NCBI GenBank assembly: GCA_035573435.1
Contig: DATMZR010000006.1
Coordinates: forward strand, 124,001-188,000
Direction: 5' to 3'
DNA length: 64,000 nucleotides
From: Solirubrobacterales bacterium
GTDB taxonomy: Bacteria; Actinomycetota; Thermoleophilia; Solirubrobacterales; 70-9
Below the pieces are notes generated by a model that saw only the letters and a program-made list of their open reading frames with translations, did not search any database and was not told where the DNA came from. This document shows, piece by piece, positions 43,729 through 52,062 of the stretch; positions within the stretch are counted from its first letter, which is position 1, and every line of letters begins with the position of its first letter. A program made the position numbers and the translations under genes.

Positions 43729-46254
43729 GTGGAGCCCTACGACCCGCAGGAGATCGAGCGACGCTGGCAAGCGGTGTGGGAGGACGAAGGCACCTGGGAG
43801 GTGCCCAACCCCGGCCAGCCGGCGTTCGACGAGACAAAGCCGAAGAGCTACGTGCTGGTCATGCTTCCTTACCCGTCGGGAGAGCCGCACATCGGCCATC
43901 TCAAGGTCTACGCGATCGGCGACGCCATCGCCCACTACAAGCGGCGAAACGGCTACCGGGTCATGCAGCCGATGGGCTACGACGCCTTTGGCCTCCCGGC
44001 CGAGAACAACGCGATCAAGACCGGCGTCCACCCGCGCGACGCCACCAGCAAGTCGATCGCCTCGTACCGGCACTGGTTCCGCCGCTGGGGTATCTCGATC
44101 GACTGGACGCGCGAGCTCTCCACCAGCGACCCGTCCTACTACCGCTGGACGCAGTGGATCTTCCTGAGGCTCTTGGAGCGCGGCCTCGCCTACCGCAAGG
44201 AGGCGGCGGTCAAGTGGTGCCCCAAGGACGCCACGGTGCTCGCCAACGAGCAGGTGATCGACGGGCGCTGCGAGCGGTGCGGCACCCCCGTCGAGGTTCG
44301 CCAGCTCGAGCAGTGGTTCTTCCGCATCACCGAGTACGCCGATCGCCTGCTGGACGACCTGGAGAAGATCGACTGGCCGGAATACGTGAAGACGATGCAG
44401 CGCAACTGGATCGGGCGCTCGGAGGGCGCCGAGGTCACCTTCCGTTGCGAGGAGCTGGGAATCGACTATCCCGTGTTCACCACCCGCCCCGACACGCTGT
44501 TCGGCGCCACCTTCTTCGTGCTCGCCCCCGAACACCCCGACGTCTTCCGGCTTGCTTCCGGCACGGGGGAGGCCGAGCGCGTGCACGAGTACGTCAACCG
44601 CGCCATCGCCGAGTCCGCCGAGGACCGCGCGTCCGAGGAGCGCCCCAAGACCGGTGTCCCATTGGGCCGCACCGTCACCAACCCCGTCAACGGCGAGCAG
44701 ATCCCGATGTTCGTCGCCGACTACGTGCTGATGGAGTACGGGACCGGCGCAATCATGGCCGTGCCCGCGCACGACAGGCGCGACTACGACTTCGCCCGCG
44801 CGTTCGACCTCGAGATCCGCCAGGTCGTCGCCCCCACCGACGGGGATCAGATGGAAGCGGAGGAGGCGGCCGGCATTGATGACGAGCCGTTCCTGGGCCA
44901 CTCGGAGATCGAGCGGCTCGTCAACTCGGGGGACTTCACCGGCATGAGCTCGCCCGAGGCGGCTCAGGCGATCACCGAATGGCTGGCGAAGGACGGCCGC
45001 GGCCATGCTTCCGTCAACTACCGCCTCCGCGACTGGCTCCTCTCCCGCCAGCGTTACTGGGGCTGCCCCATACCGGTCCTCTACTGCGACGACTGCGGGC
45101 TCGTCCCCGTCCCCGACGACCAGCTCCCGGTGCTGCTCCCGGACATCGAGGACTACGCGCCGAAGGGCAAGAGCCCGCTCGCCAGCGCCGAGGACTGGGT
45201 CACAACCGACTGCCCGCGGTGCGGCGGGCCCGCCCGCCGGGAGACCGACACCATGGACACCTTCGTCGACTCCTCCTGGTACTTCCTGCGCTACTGCGAC
45301 GCCCGCAATGATGAGGCCGCCTGGGACCGCGAGGTGGTGCGCAGCTGGATGCCGGTCGACCAGTACATCGGCGGCGTCGAGCACGCGATCCTGCATCTGC
45401 TGTACGCCCGCTTCTTCGTGAAGGCCCTCGCCGACATGAGCCTGCTCGACGTCCAGGAGCCCTTCGAAGCCCTGTTCACGATCGGCATGATCACCCGCGA
45501 GGGCGCCAAGATGTCGAGCTCCAAGGGGAACGTGGTGGACCCGGCCGAGTACGTCGAGCGCTACGGCGCCGACACCGCCCGCAGCTACGTGCTCTTCATC
45601 GGCGCTCCCGACCAGGACGCCGACTGGACCGACAAGGGTGTCGAGGGCGTCCACCGCTTCCTGGCGCGGCTCTGGCGGCTCAAGGAGGAGGTCGTCGAGC
45701 GGACCGAGCCCGTTGCGAGCAACGATGGACCAGACTCCACTGAGCAGGCGACCGCGGTCCGCGCCCTGCTTGCGAAATCCCACTGGGCGATCGACAAGGT
45801 GACCCGTGACATCGAGCGGGGCTTTGCGTTCAACACGGCGATAGCGGCCGTCATGGAGCTCGTCAACGAGGCATACCGGCTGAAGGACGGCCTCTACGGC
45901 GATCCCGCCGGCGACGCCGCGCTGCGCTTCGCCACCGCCACCGCCGGCTCACTCATATTCCCCTTCGCGCCCCACCTCGGAGCCGAGGTCTACGAGGCGC
46001 TGGAGGGCAGCCGAGTGTGGGAGGTGCCATGGCCCAAGCCCGATCCGGGCATGCTCCAGAGCGACACGTTCACGCTCGTCGTCCAGGTGAACGGCAAGCT
46101 CCGCGCCCGGGTCGAAGCCGCGGTGGACGCCCCTGAGGAGGAGCTTGTGCGGCTGGCGCGCAGCACCGACGCCGTGCAGCGCCAGCTCGACGGCAAGGAG
46201 ATCGTCAAGGAGGTCGTGGTCCCGGGGAAGCTCGTGAACCTGGTGGTTCGCTGA
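43729..46254 (+). CDS. leuS: Leucyl-tRNA synthetase
   Basis: An 841-residue class I synthetase that charges tRNA-Leu. HIGH motif H-I-G-H (P-Y-P-S-G-E-P-H-I-G-H-L near residue 50), KMSKS motif K-M-S-S-S-K-G near 594, and the CP1 editing domain with T-R-P-D-T-L-F-G-A-T near 250. A zinc-ribbon-like C-P-K-D...C-E-R-C pair follows the first half. Length and domain order are those of bacterial LeuS. No T-box or other leader is visible. Confidence 0.98.
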   Translation: MEPYDPQEIERRWQAVWEDEGTWEVPNPGQPAFDETKPKSYVLVMLPYPSGEPHIGHLKVYAIGDAIAHYKRRNGYRVMQPMGYDAFGLPAENNAIKTGVHPRDATSKSIASYRHWFRRWGISIDWTRELSTSDPSYYRWTQWIFLRLLERGLAYRKEAAVKWCPKDATVLANEQVIDGRCERCGTPVEVRQLEQWFFRITEYADRLLDDLEKIDWPEYVKTMQRNWIGRSEGAEVTFRCEELGIDYPVFTTRPDTLFGATFFVLAPEHPDVFRLASGTGEAERVHEYVNRAIAESAEDRASEERPKTGVPLGRTVTNPVNGEQIPMFVADYVLMEYGTGAIMAVPAHDRRDYDFARAFDLEIRQVVAPTDGDQMEAEEAAGIDDEPFLGHSEIERLVNSGDFTGMSSPEAAQAITEWLAKDGRGHASVNYRLRDWLLSRQRYWGCPIPVLYCDDCGLVPVPDDQLPVLLPDIEDYAPKGKSPLASAEDWVTTDCPRCGGPARRETDTMDTFVDSSWYFLRYCDARNDEAAWDREVVRSWMPVDQYIGGVEHAILHLLYARFFVKALADMSLLDVQEPFEALFTIGMITREGAKMSSSKGNVVDPAEYVERYGADTARSYVLFIGAPDQDADWTDKGVEGVHRFLARLWRLKEEVVERTEPVASNDGPDSTEQATAVRALLAKSHWAIDKVTRDIERGFAFNTAIAAVMELVNEAYRLKDGLYGDPAGDAALRFATATAGSLIFPFAPHLGAEVYEALEGSRVWEVPWPKPDPGMLQSDTFTLVVQVNGKLRARVEAAVDAPEEELVRLARSTDAVQRQLDGKEIVKEVVVPGKLVNLVVR

Positions 46255-46298
46255 GCGATAACACGCGCCCGCCTCCGGTCTGCTACAAAGCCCGGCGC

Positions 46299-46706
46299 AT
46301 GCTTGTCAGGCGGTTCTCGGACGCGGCCGTCACCGAATGGCACCAGCTCCGGCCCCACATCCTCATGGACGCGGGCGAGCTCGGCGCGCGAACCATGTCG
46401 GTCAACTGGCTGGAGGTCCCGGCGGGCGCCTCGGAGGAGCTTCGCTCTCACGAGGAGGCCGAGCAGGTCTACGTCGTGGTCCACGGCAGCGGCTCGATGT
46501 CAGCGACCGGCGACACGCAGCGACTCGACGTCGGCGACCTGGTCCTGATCCCACCCGCGACTGATCATGGCGTCGCCAACGACGGGACCGAGATGCTGGC
46601 GTTGGTCTCGGTGCAATCACCGGCCGTCTCTGCCGACGAGCTGTACAGCCGCCGCCTCGCGGCGCAGGCCGCCAACTACGACGACTACGAAGACGACGAC
46701 CAGTAG
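46299..46706 (+). CDS. Cupin-domain protein
   Basis: A 135-residue single cupin. Metal-site motif is E-E-L-R-S-H-E-E-A-E-Q-V-Y-V-V-V-H-G-S-G (about 48-67) and the second motif is P-P-A-T-D-H-G-V-A-N near 90. The acidic tail (Y-D-D-Y-E-D-D-D) is unstructured. Such proteins are sensors or small-molecule enzymes of unknown substrate. A hairpin follows its stop. Confidence 0.85.
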   Translation: MLVRRFSDAAVTEWHQLRPHILMDAGELGARTMSVNWLEVPAGASEELRSHEEAEQVYVVVHGSGSMSATGDTQRLDVGDLVLIPPATDHGVANDGTEMLALVSVQSPAVSADELYSRRLAAQAANYDDYEDDDQ

Positions 46707-46722
46707 TCAACCGGCGGCAGCC

Positions 46723-46753
46723 TCGCCTTCGGCTATCAGGGAGCCGAAGGCGA
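46723..46753 (+). terminator. Hairpin after cupin gene (12-bp stem)
   Basis: TCGCCTTCGGCT (46723-46734) pairs perfectly with 46742-46753 around a 7-base loop. There is no T tract, so it would be a weak or Rho-assisted terminator. The same ~145-base gap holds nothing else I can identify. Confidence 0.5.
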
Positions 46754-46851
46754 CCGGTCATCCGGCGGAGCCGGCTGCGCCGGGCTAGGGTTCCAACCTG
46801 ACCCGGCAGGTCCACACGCAGCTACCGCGACTTCGTCGCTAGCGCCATCGA

Positions 46852-47121
46852 ATGGTGATCCGTAAGCGGGTCGTGGTTCACGGGCGGGTGCAGGGGGTTT
46901 TCTTCCGCGACACCGCGCGGCGAATGGCGCAGTCCCGCAACGTCAGCGGCTGGGTGCGCAACACGCCCGAAGGCACGGTAGAGGCCGTCTTCGAGGGCGA
47001 GGCAGAGGCCGTCGAGTCGATGGTCCGCTGGTGTGAGCAGGGACCACGCGGCGCCGTGGTCGAGCGGATGGAGGTCACGGACGAGGAACCCGAGGGAGTG
47101 ACCGACTTCCGGATCCGGTAG
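46852..47121 (+). CDS. acyP: Acylphosphatase
   Basis: An 89-residue enzyme that hydrolyses carboxyl-phosphate bonds. The signature G-R-V-Q-G-V-F-F-R (catalytic Arg at about 20) and G-W-V-R-N-T-P-E-G (Asn) are both present. ATG 46852 is given; GTG 46855 is equally close. It has no obvious operon partner. Confidence 0.95.
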   Translation: MVIRKRVVVHGRVQGVFFRDTARRMAQSRNVSGWVRNTPEGTVEAVFEGEAEAVESMVRWCEQGPRGAVVERMEVTDEEPEGVTDFRIR

Positions 47122-47206
47122 GCCCGGGCGTCCATGATCGAGTTGCGTTCGTCAATCGAGCGCTATTCGACCATCGGCGTGGGGCACGTGTGACGCGCGT
47201 TGGCAC

Positions 47207-47833
47207 ATGCTCGGAGCGATGGGCTCGCTCAGCCGCTCTCAGCTCCTCGTCTACGGCGCGGTGGCGGTCACGCTGCTGCTGGTCGGGGCGCGCTGGATCC
47301 GCTCCGCCGACGAAGCGGGTTCGGACGCCGGCAGCGTGAGCTTCGCATCGGCGTCCGACTCCTCCGGTTCCGCCGCCGGCTCGTTCGGCGTCGAAACGCA
47401 GGGCGGGGAGGACGTCGTCGTCCACGTTGCCGGAGCCGTGCGGGAGCCCGACGTCTACAGGCTGCCCGCGGGATCGCGGGTCAACGACGCAGTGGAGCGT
47501 GCCGGCGGGCCCACAGCGCAGGCCGAGCTCGAGGGGCTGAACCTTGCGGCGCGGCTCACCGACGGCCAGCAAGTCGTCATGCCGGCAAAGGTCGCCGGCG
47601 GCGGGGCCGCGACGGGCTCGAGCGCTGCGAGCACGCCAAGTGGCCCCATCTCGCTCGGCACGGCCTCCGTGGAGGAGCTCGACACGATCGAGGGGATCGG
47701 GCCGGTCACCGCCCAGAAGATCATCGACTTCCGCGCCCAGGAGGGCGGGGTCTCGTCGGTCGACCAACTCGACCAGATCGACGGCATCGGCCCGGCGACC
47801 ATGGACGCGCTCCGATCCCGGCTTCAGCCCTAG
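47207..47833 (+). CDS. comEA: DNA-uptake protein ComEA
   Basis: A 208-residue membrane-anchored DNA receptor. One transmembrane helix (about 15-32), a Ser/Ala/Gly linker, a SLBB domain (V-V-V-H-V-A-G-A-V-R-E-P-D-V-Y near 70), then two helix-hairpin-helix motifs (L-D-T-I-E-G-I-G-P-V-T-A-Q-K-I and L-D-Q-I-D-G-I-G-P-A-T) at the C-terminus. These bind double-stranded DNA at the cell surface. comEC follows 47 bases on. ATG 47207 or 47219. Confidence 0.96.
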   Translation: MLGAMGSLSRSQLLVYGAVAVTLLLVGARWIRSADEAGSDAGSVSFASASDSSGSAAGSFGVETQGGEDVVVHVAGAVREPDVYRLPAGSRVNDAVERAGGPTAQAELEGLNLAARLTDGQQVVMPAKVAGGGAATGSSAASTPSGPISLGTASVEELDTIEGIGPVTAQKIIDFRAQEGGVSSVDQLDQIDGIGPATMDALRSRLQP

Positions 47834-47880
47834 TGGACCGTCCCGCCGGTCACCCGCCAGCGGGCCGCTAGGGATCGGAC

Positions 47881-50232
47881 GTGGCATCGATCGGGGGCGG
47901 GATCGCCTGGCGCTTCGCCGTGCTCGGCGGCGCCACCGCCGGGCTCGCTCTGTCACCGGCGCTCTCCGGTGGGAGCCCTGGGCTCGCCAGGCCGATGCTC
48001 GCGCTCGGGCTGGCGGCGGGGCTGGGTCTCTTCGCCACTCGCCCGGTCGACGGCCGAGTGGCCCAGGGCGGCTGGCTGGCGCTCCTGTCCCTGGCCGCGG
48101 CGGCCACCGGGTTGGCCTTGGGCGCGCTCCGGTTGGCGGCGATCGACGACGGGGCCTTCCGGGGACCGGTGGGTCGCTCGACGATCGCGCAGGGATTCGT
48201 GACCGCGGTGCCGCGCCGGTCGCAGGGCCGCGTGAGGGTCCGAGTTCAGACCGACGACGGCCGCCTCGCCATCGAATCGCCGGAACCCGTAGGGGATCTG
48301 CCGATTGGCCGCGAGGTGAGCGCCACCGGGACGCTCCGAGATCCCGAACCGTGGGAGGCCAGCTATCTGGCGCGCTATGGCATCCGCCAGGTGCTCGCCG
48401 CCGACCGGCTCCGGCCAACCGGGCGGCGGCGCGGCGGCCCGCTCGCGTTCATCGACCGCATCCGCGATCGCGCCGAGACGGCCCTCGAAAGCGGCACTCC
48501 GGAGGCGGAGGCGGCCCTCCTCCGGGGTTTCGTCCTGGGCGAAGACGACAAGATCGAGGAGGGCACCGTGGACGACTTCAAGCGCTCGGGGCTCGCCCAC
48601 CTGCTTGCAGTCTCCGGCGAGAACGTGATCCTCCTGGCCCTCCTGGCGGTTCCAATGCTGGCGCTCCTGGGCATCCCGGTTCGAGCCCGTCTCCTCTGTG
48701 TCCTGGCGCTGATTGCGATCTACGTGCCCGTCACGGGCGCCGGTCCCTCGATCCAGCGCGCCGGCGTGATGGGTGCGGCCGGAATCGTCGCCGCCCTCGC
48801 CGGACGGCCGCGCTCGCGCTGGTACGCGATCCTGCTCGCCGCCTTCGTCACTCTGGCGATCAGCCCGCGGGCCAGCGGCGACGTCGGCTGGCGGCTGAGC
48901 TTCGCCGCGGTCATCGGGATCCTGCTCTGGGCCGGACCGCTTCGCGACTCCCTCCTGGGGCCGCCTGCACATGACGACGATCCCGGACGCACCGCCGGAT
49001 GGCGGCGCGCCCTCGCGGAGGGGGCAGGGGTGACGATCGCCGCCACGCTTTCGACGGCCCCCTTGATGGCGCACGACTTCGGGACCGTGTCGCTCGCCTC
49101 CCTGCCCGCGAACCTCCTCGCACTCCCCGCGGTGGCGCCGGTCATGTGGCTGGGGATGCTGGCCTCGCTCGCCGGTCAGCTGCCTTGGTTCCCGGTGGAG
49201 CCGCTGACCGGTCTTGCGGGGGTGCTCGCCGCCTACGTAGCCCAGATCGCTCACTGGCTCGGCTCGCCCGGATGGGCCTCGGCGAGCGTCTCGCTTGCGG
49301 CGCCGGCGGGCGTGCTGCTCGCCTATGCCGTGCTCGCCCTGGCCCTCTGGGTGCTGCTGAGCTGGGCCCGCCGCCGTCGCGCCTTGAGAGGGTCGCCGGC
49401 CCGCCTCAAGCCCCTGCTCCTGACGACCTGCCTCGTGGCCTCGAGCCTCGTTCTCGCCGGCCCGGGCCGGTCCGGCGGGATGGACACCGAGCCCGCCGCC
49501 GGCCTCCGCGTCGCCGTCCTCGACGTCGGCCAGGGCGACGCGATCCTGCTCGACCCGGCCGACGGCGCGCCGGTGCTCGTCGACGGCGGGCCACCCGGCG
49601 CCGACCTTCGCGGCACGCTCGAGGACCAGGGAGTTGCGGACCTCGCGGCCGCGATCGTCACTCACGACCAGTGGGACCATTCTGGTGGGATCCGGGAGCT
49701 CATCGGCGCGTTCCCGGTACGCCGCCTGCTCTATGCGGAGCCGAGCCGGGACCTGATCGGCGACGCCCGATCCGCGGGAGTGCGGGCGATGGCGATCGCA
49801 GAGGGGTCGGAGGTGGATTCGGGCAGCCTGCGGATCGAGGTGCTGTGGCCGCCGCGACCCCTGCTGGAAGGGTCTCCGCCGGACGATCCCAACCAGACGT
49901 CGCTGGTCCTCCTCGCGCGATGGCGGCGCTTCGAGATGCTGCTGACCGCCGACGCCGAGGCCGAATCAGTGCCGATCGACCCCGGACCCGTCGACGTGCT
50001 CAAGGTGGCACACCATGGCTCGGAGGACGCCGGGCTCGACCGGCTGCTCGACCGCAGCGCGCCGCGTGTCGCCGTGATTTCCGTCGGAGAGGACAACACC
50101 TACGGCCATCCGAGCGCCACCACCCTCACCACGCTGGCCGACCATGAGATCCCCGCCCTACGGACGGACGAGCGAGGCGCGGTGACGATCTGGGTCAGCC
50201 GCCGCGGCTGGGAGATCGAGACCAGGGACTGA
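47881..50232 (+). CDS. comEC: ComEC/Rec2 DNA-uptake channel
   Basis: A 783-residue protein with DUF4131 and a multi-helix competence core (E-A-A-L-L-R-G-F-V-L-G, then F-K-R-S-G-L-A-H-L-L-A-V-S-G-E-N near 240). The C-terminal metallo-beta-lactamase-like domain has L-D-V-G-Q-G-D-A-I-L-L near 546 and T-H-D-Q-W-D-H-S-G-G in place of the usual H-x-D-x-D-H. It moves single-stranded DNA across the membrane, and the domain probably degrades one strand. With comEA it suggests natural competence, but no ComF or pilus genes are in the window. Confidence 0.96.
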   Translation: MASIGGGIAWRFAVLGGATAGLALSPALSGGSPGLARPMLALGLAAGLGLFATRPVDGRVAQGGWLALLSLAAAATGLALGALRLAAIDDGAFRGPVGRSTIAQGFVTAVPRRSQGRVRVRVQTDDGRLAIESPEPVGDLPIGREVSATGTLRDPEPWEASYLARYGIRQVLAADRLRPTGRRRGGPLAFIDRIRDRAETALESGTPEAEAALLRGFVLGEDDKIEEGTVDDFKRSGLAHLLAVSGENVILLALLAVPMLALLGIPVRARLLCVLALIAIYVPVTGAGPSIQRAGVMGAAGIVAALAGRPRSRWYAILLAAFVTLAISPRASGDVGWRLSFAAVIGILLWAGPLRDSLLGPPAHDDDPGRTAGWRRALAEGAGVTIAATLSTAPLMAHDFGTVSLASLPANLLALPAVAPVMWLGMLASLAGQLPWFPVEPLTGLAGVLAAYVAQIAHWLGSPGWASASVSLAAPAGVLLAYAVLALALWVLLSWARRRRALRGSPARLKPLLLTTCLVASSLVLAGPGRSGGMDTEPAAGLRVAVLDVGQGDAILLDPADGAPVLVDGGPPGADLRGTLEDQGVADLAAAIVTHDQWDHSGGIRELIGAFPVRRLLYAEPSRDLIGDARSAGVRAMAIAEGSEVDSGSLRIEVLWPPRPLLEGSPPDDPNQTSLVLLARWRRFEMLLTADAEAESVPIDPGPVDVLKVAHHGSEDAGLDRLLDRSAPRVAVISVGEDNTYGHPSATTLTTLADHEIPALRTDERGAVTIWVSRRGWEIETRD

Positions 50233-50263
50233 TCACCGCGTGGCGTGCGGGATTTGGTCCCGT

Positions 50264-50269
50264 TAGCTT
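50264..50269 (+). promoter_or_regulatory. -10 box (TAGCTT) of the 121-residue gene
   Basis: TAGCTT, 9 bases before the TTG at 50279; no ribosome site. Confidence 0.45.
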
Positions 50270-50278
50270 GCTGACAAC

Positions 50279-50644
50279 TTGGAAGCCTCGCCATTGGGCC
50301 AAGGAAGGACCCGACCCGGCTGGCGCCTGGGAGGAGTGCTGCTTGCGCCGGTGCTCGCCTTCGGGTGCGCGGTGATGATCGTCGCGATGAGCGACATCGG
50401 CGGCACACCGACCTGCGACGACCCGGCACTCGACCTGGGGGCCCAGGGGGAGTGCTTCAGTGGCTCCGCGCTACAGAAGGCGATCACGCTCGTCCTCGGT
50501 TGGTCGGGGGGCGTGATCGCGGGTTTCGCGGCGCTGGCTGCCCTCGGCTTCGTGATCACCGGACGGCGTGGTCGGCTGGCCGCGCAGCTGGCCACCCTCG
50601 CGGTCCTCATGGCCGGGCTCAGCATTCTGATCGGAAGCCTCTGA
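50279..50644 (+). CDS. Small membrane protein, function unknown
   Basis: A 121-residue protein with three hydrophobic helices (about 20-38, 70-92, 100-118) and two cysteines in the extracytoplasmic loop (T-C-D-D and E-C-F-S), which may form a disulfide. The TTG start is supported by a -10 box 9 bases upstream. It lies between comEC and holA but is not known to belong to either system. Confidence 0.68.
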   Translation: MEASPLGQGRTRPGWRLGGVLLAPVLAFGCAVMIVAMSDIGGTPTCDDPALDLGAQGECFSGSALQKAITLVLGWSGGVIAGFAALAALGFVITGRRGRLAAQLATLAVLMAGLSILIGSL

Positions 50645-50680
50645 CCGGCGATGCACGCCTAGAGCGGCCGCGCCTGTGAA

Positions 50681-50686
50681 TACACT
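50681..50686 (+). promoter_or_regulatory. -10 box (TACACT) of holA
   Basis: TACACT, 8 bases before the ATG at 50695; leaderless pattern. Confidence 0.55.
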
Positions 50687-50694
50687 CGGCGGCC

Positions 50695-51714
50695 ATGTCG
50701 AACGGCTCGTCCGCCATCAAGCCCGCCTACCTGATCGCCGGCAGCGACGAAGGCAAGATCGAAGCGGCGCTGTCGCGTCTGCGGGGGCGGGCGGAGCGCG
50801 AGAGCGGACCAGGGGCCCTTGAGAGCTTCACCCCCGCGGCCGGCTCTCAGGCGCCGGACGCGGATGCGCTGGTCGCAGCCATCCCGTCGATGTCGCTGAT
50901 GGCGTCGCGCCGCTACCTGCTGGCGGACGGCGTCGAACGGTGGACGGCCAAGCAGGCCGAGTCGGTGGCCGCCGCGCTCCGCTCCCTGCCGCCCGACGTC
51001 ACGGTGGTGTTGGTGGCGCGGGAGCTGGCGTCCAAGGCCAAGCCGCCCAAGGGCATCGCCGAGGCCGTCGAGGCGGCCGGTGGCGAGGTGCTGCGCTATC
51101 AGGCGCCGAAGGCGCGCGAGCTGCCTGCCAGGCTGGTCGCCGAGGCGAGCAAGCATGGCTTCCGGCTCGAGCCGGCTGCGGCACAGCTGTTGGTCGAGCG
51201 GCTCGGGGACAGCACGCTGCGCCTGGCAAACGAGCTCAGGCGGCTGGCGGCCTGGGCGGAGCCGGGGGAGGAGGTGACGGCCGGCGATCTCGAGGCGATG
51301 GTGGCTGACACCTCCGAGGAGGCTGCTTGGGCCCTGTCGGATGCGATCGTCGCCCGTGATTCGGACACAGCCGTTCGATCCGCCGAGCGCCTGGTCGCCC
51401 AGGGCGAGGCCGTCACCGGACTCGTCTACCAGGCGGCGCGACGGCTGCGTGAAGCCCACGGCGCGCTTTTGGAGCTGGAGGCGGGGAGCTCGCAGAAGGA
51501 CGTCGAAGCAAGGCTCAAGATGCACCCCTACGCCGCCAAGATGCTCTTGCGACGCCTGCGGGGCGCCTCCCCGGCGGACCTCCGCGCCGCCACCGGCGCG
51601 ATCGCGGATCTGGAGTGGTGGACCCGGGGCGGCTCGGAGTATCCGGACGACGTGGCGCTAACGCTCGTGGTGCGCCGAGCGGCCGGCGTCGGCGCCGGTG
51701 CTGACGGACTCTGA
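50695..51714 (+). CDS. holA: DNA polymerase III delta subunit
   Basis: A 339-residue AAA+-like clamp-loader subunit that opens the beta clamp. Y-L-I-A-G-S-D-E-G-K-I near residue 10, the characteristic V-L-V-A-R-E-L segment near 105, and the helical collar domain (L-V-Y-Q-A-A-R-R-L-R-E-A) in the last third fit HolA. Typical position between comEC and rpsT. It converges with rpsT over 48 bases. Confidence 0.95.
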   Translation: MSNGSSAIKPAYLIAGSDEGKIEAALSRLRGRAERESGPGALESFTPAAGSQAPDADALVAAIPSMSLMASRRYLLADGVERWTAKQAESVAAALRSLPPDVTVVLVARELASKAKPPKGIAEAVEAAGGEVLRYQAPKARELPARLVAEASKHGFRLEPAAAQLLVERLGDSTLRLANELRRLAAWAEPGEEVTAGDLEAMVADTSEEAAWALSDAIVARDSDTAVRSAERLVAQGEAVTGLVYQAARRLREAHGALLELEAGSSQKDVEARLKMHPYAAKMLLRRLRGASPADLRAATGAIADLEWWTRGGSEYPDDVALTLVVRRAAGVGAGADGL

Positions 51715-51762
51715 GCCTCGGCGCGCCGCACCGAGCCAGCGGCGGTCCCGCGCGCGTCCGTG

Positions 51763-52029
51763 CTATCCGGAGGCGCGACCCAAAAGGCGCGCGGCGCGGG
51801 TCTTCTTGCGGGCGCCGTTGTTCGAGTGCAGGGCGCCCGTTTGGACCGCCTTGTCGATCCGCGAGACGAGTTCGCGGTGCTCCTCGGCGATCGCGGAGTC
51901 GTCGCCCGAGTCCAGCGTCCGCTCGAAGCGCCGGAAGTGCGTCTTGACGGCGCTTTGCAGGCGGCGGTTCTCGATCCGCTCCCGTTCGGACCGGGCGATG
52001 CGCTTGCGCTGTGAGGCGATGTTGGCCAT
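51763..52029 (-). CDS. rpsT: 30S ribosomal protein S20
   Basis: An 88-residue S20: A-N-I-A-S-Q-R-K-R-I-A-R-S-E-R near the start, then a basic helix bundle and G-A-L-H-S-N-N-G-A-R-K-K-T-R near the end. ATG 52029. The upstream frame on this strand is not part of it. TATAGT on the minus strand, 13 bases before the ATG, could be its -10 box. It is divergent from murJ. Confidence 0.97.
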   Translation of the reverse strand: MANIASQRKRIARSERERIENRRLQSAVKTHFRRFERTLDSGDDSAIAEEHRELVSRIDKAVQTGALHSNNGARKKTRAARLLGRASG

Positions 52030-52062
52030 CAGGCGACGGCTGACTATAGCGACGGCCGCTTG

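Noticed and set aside
43700-43730. T-box or other aminoacyl-tRNA leader before leuS or valS
   Set aside because: The starts lie too close to the -10 boxes for any leader.
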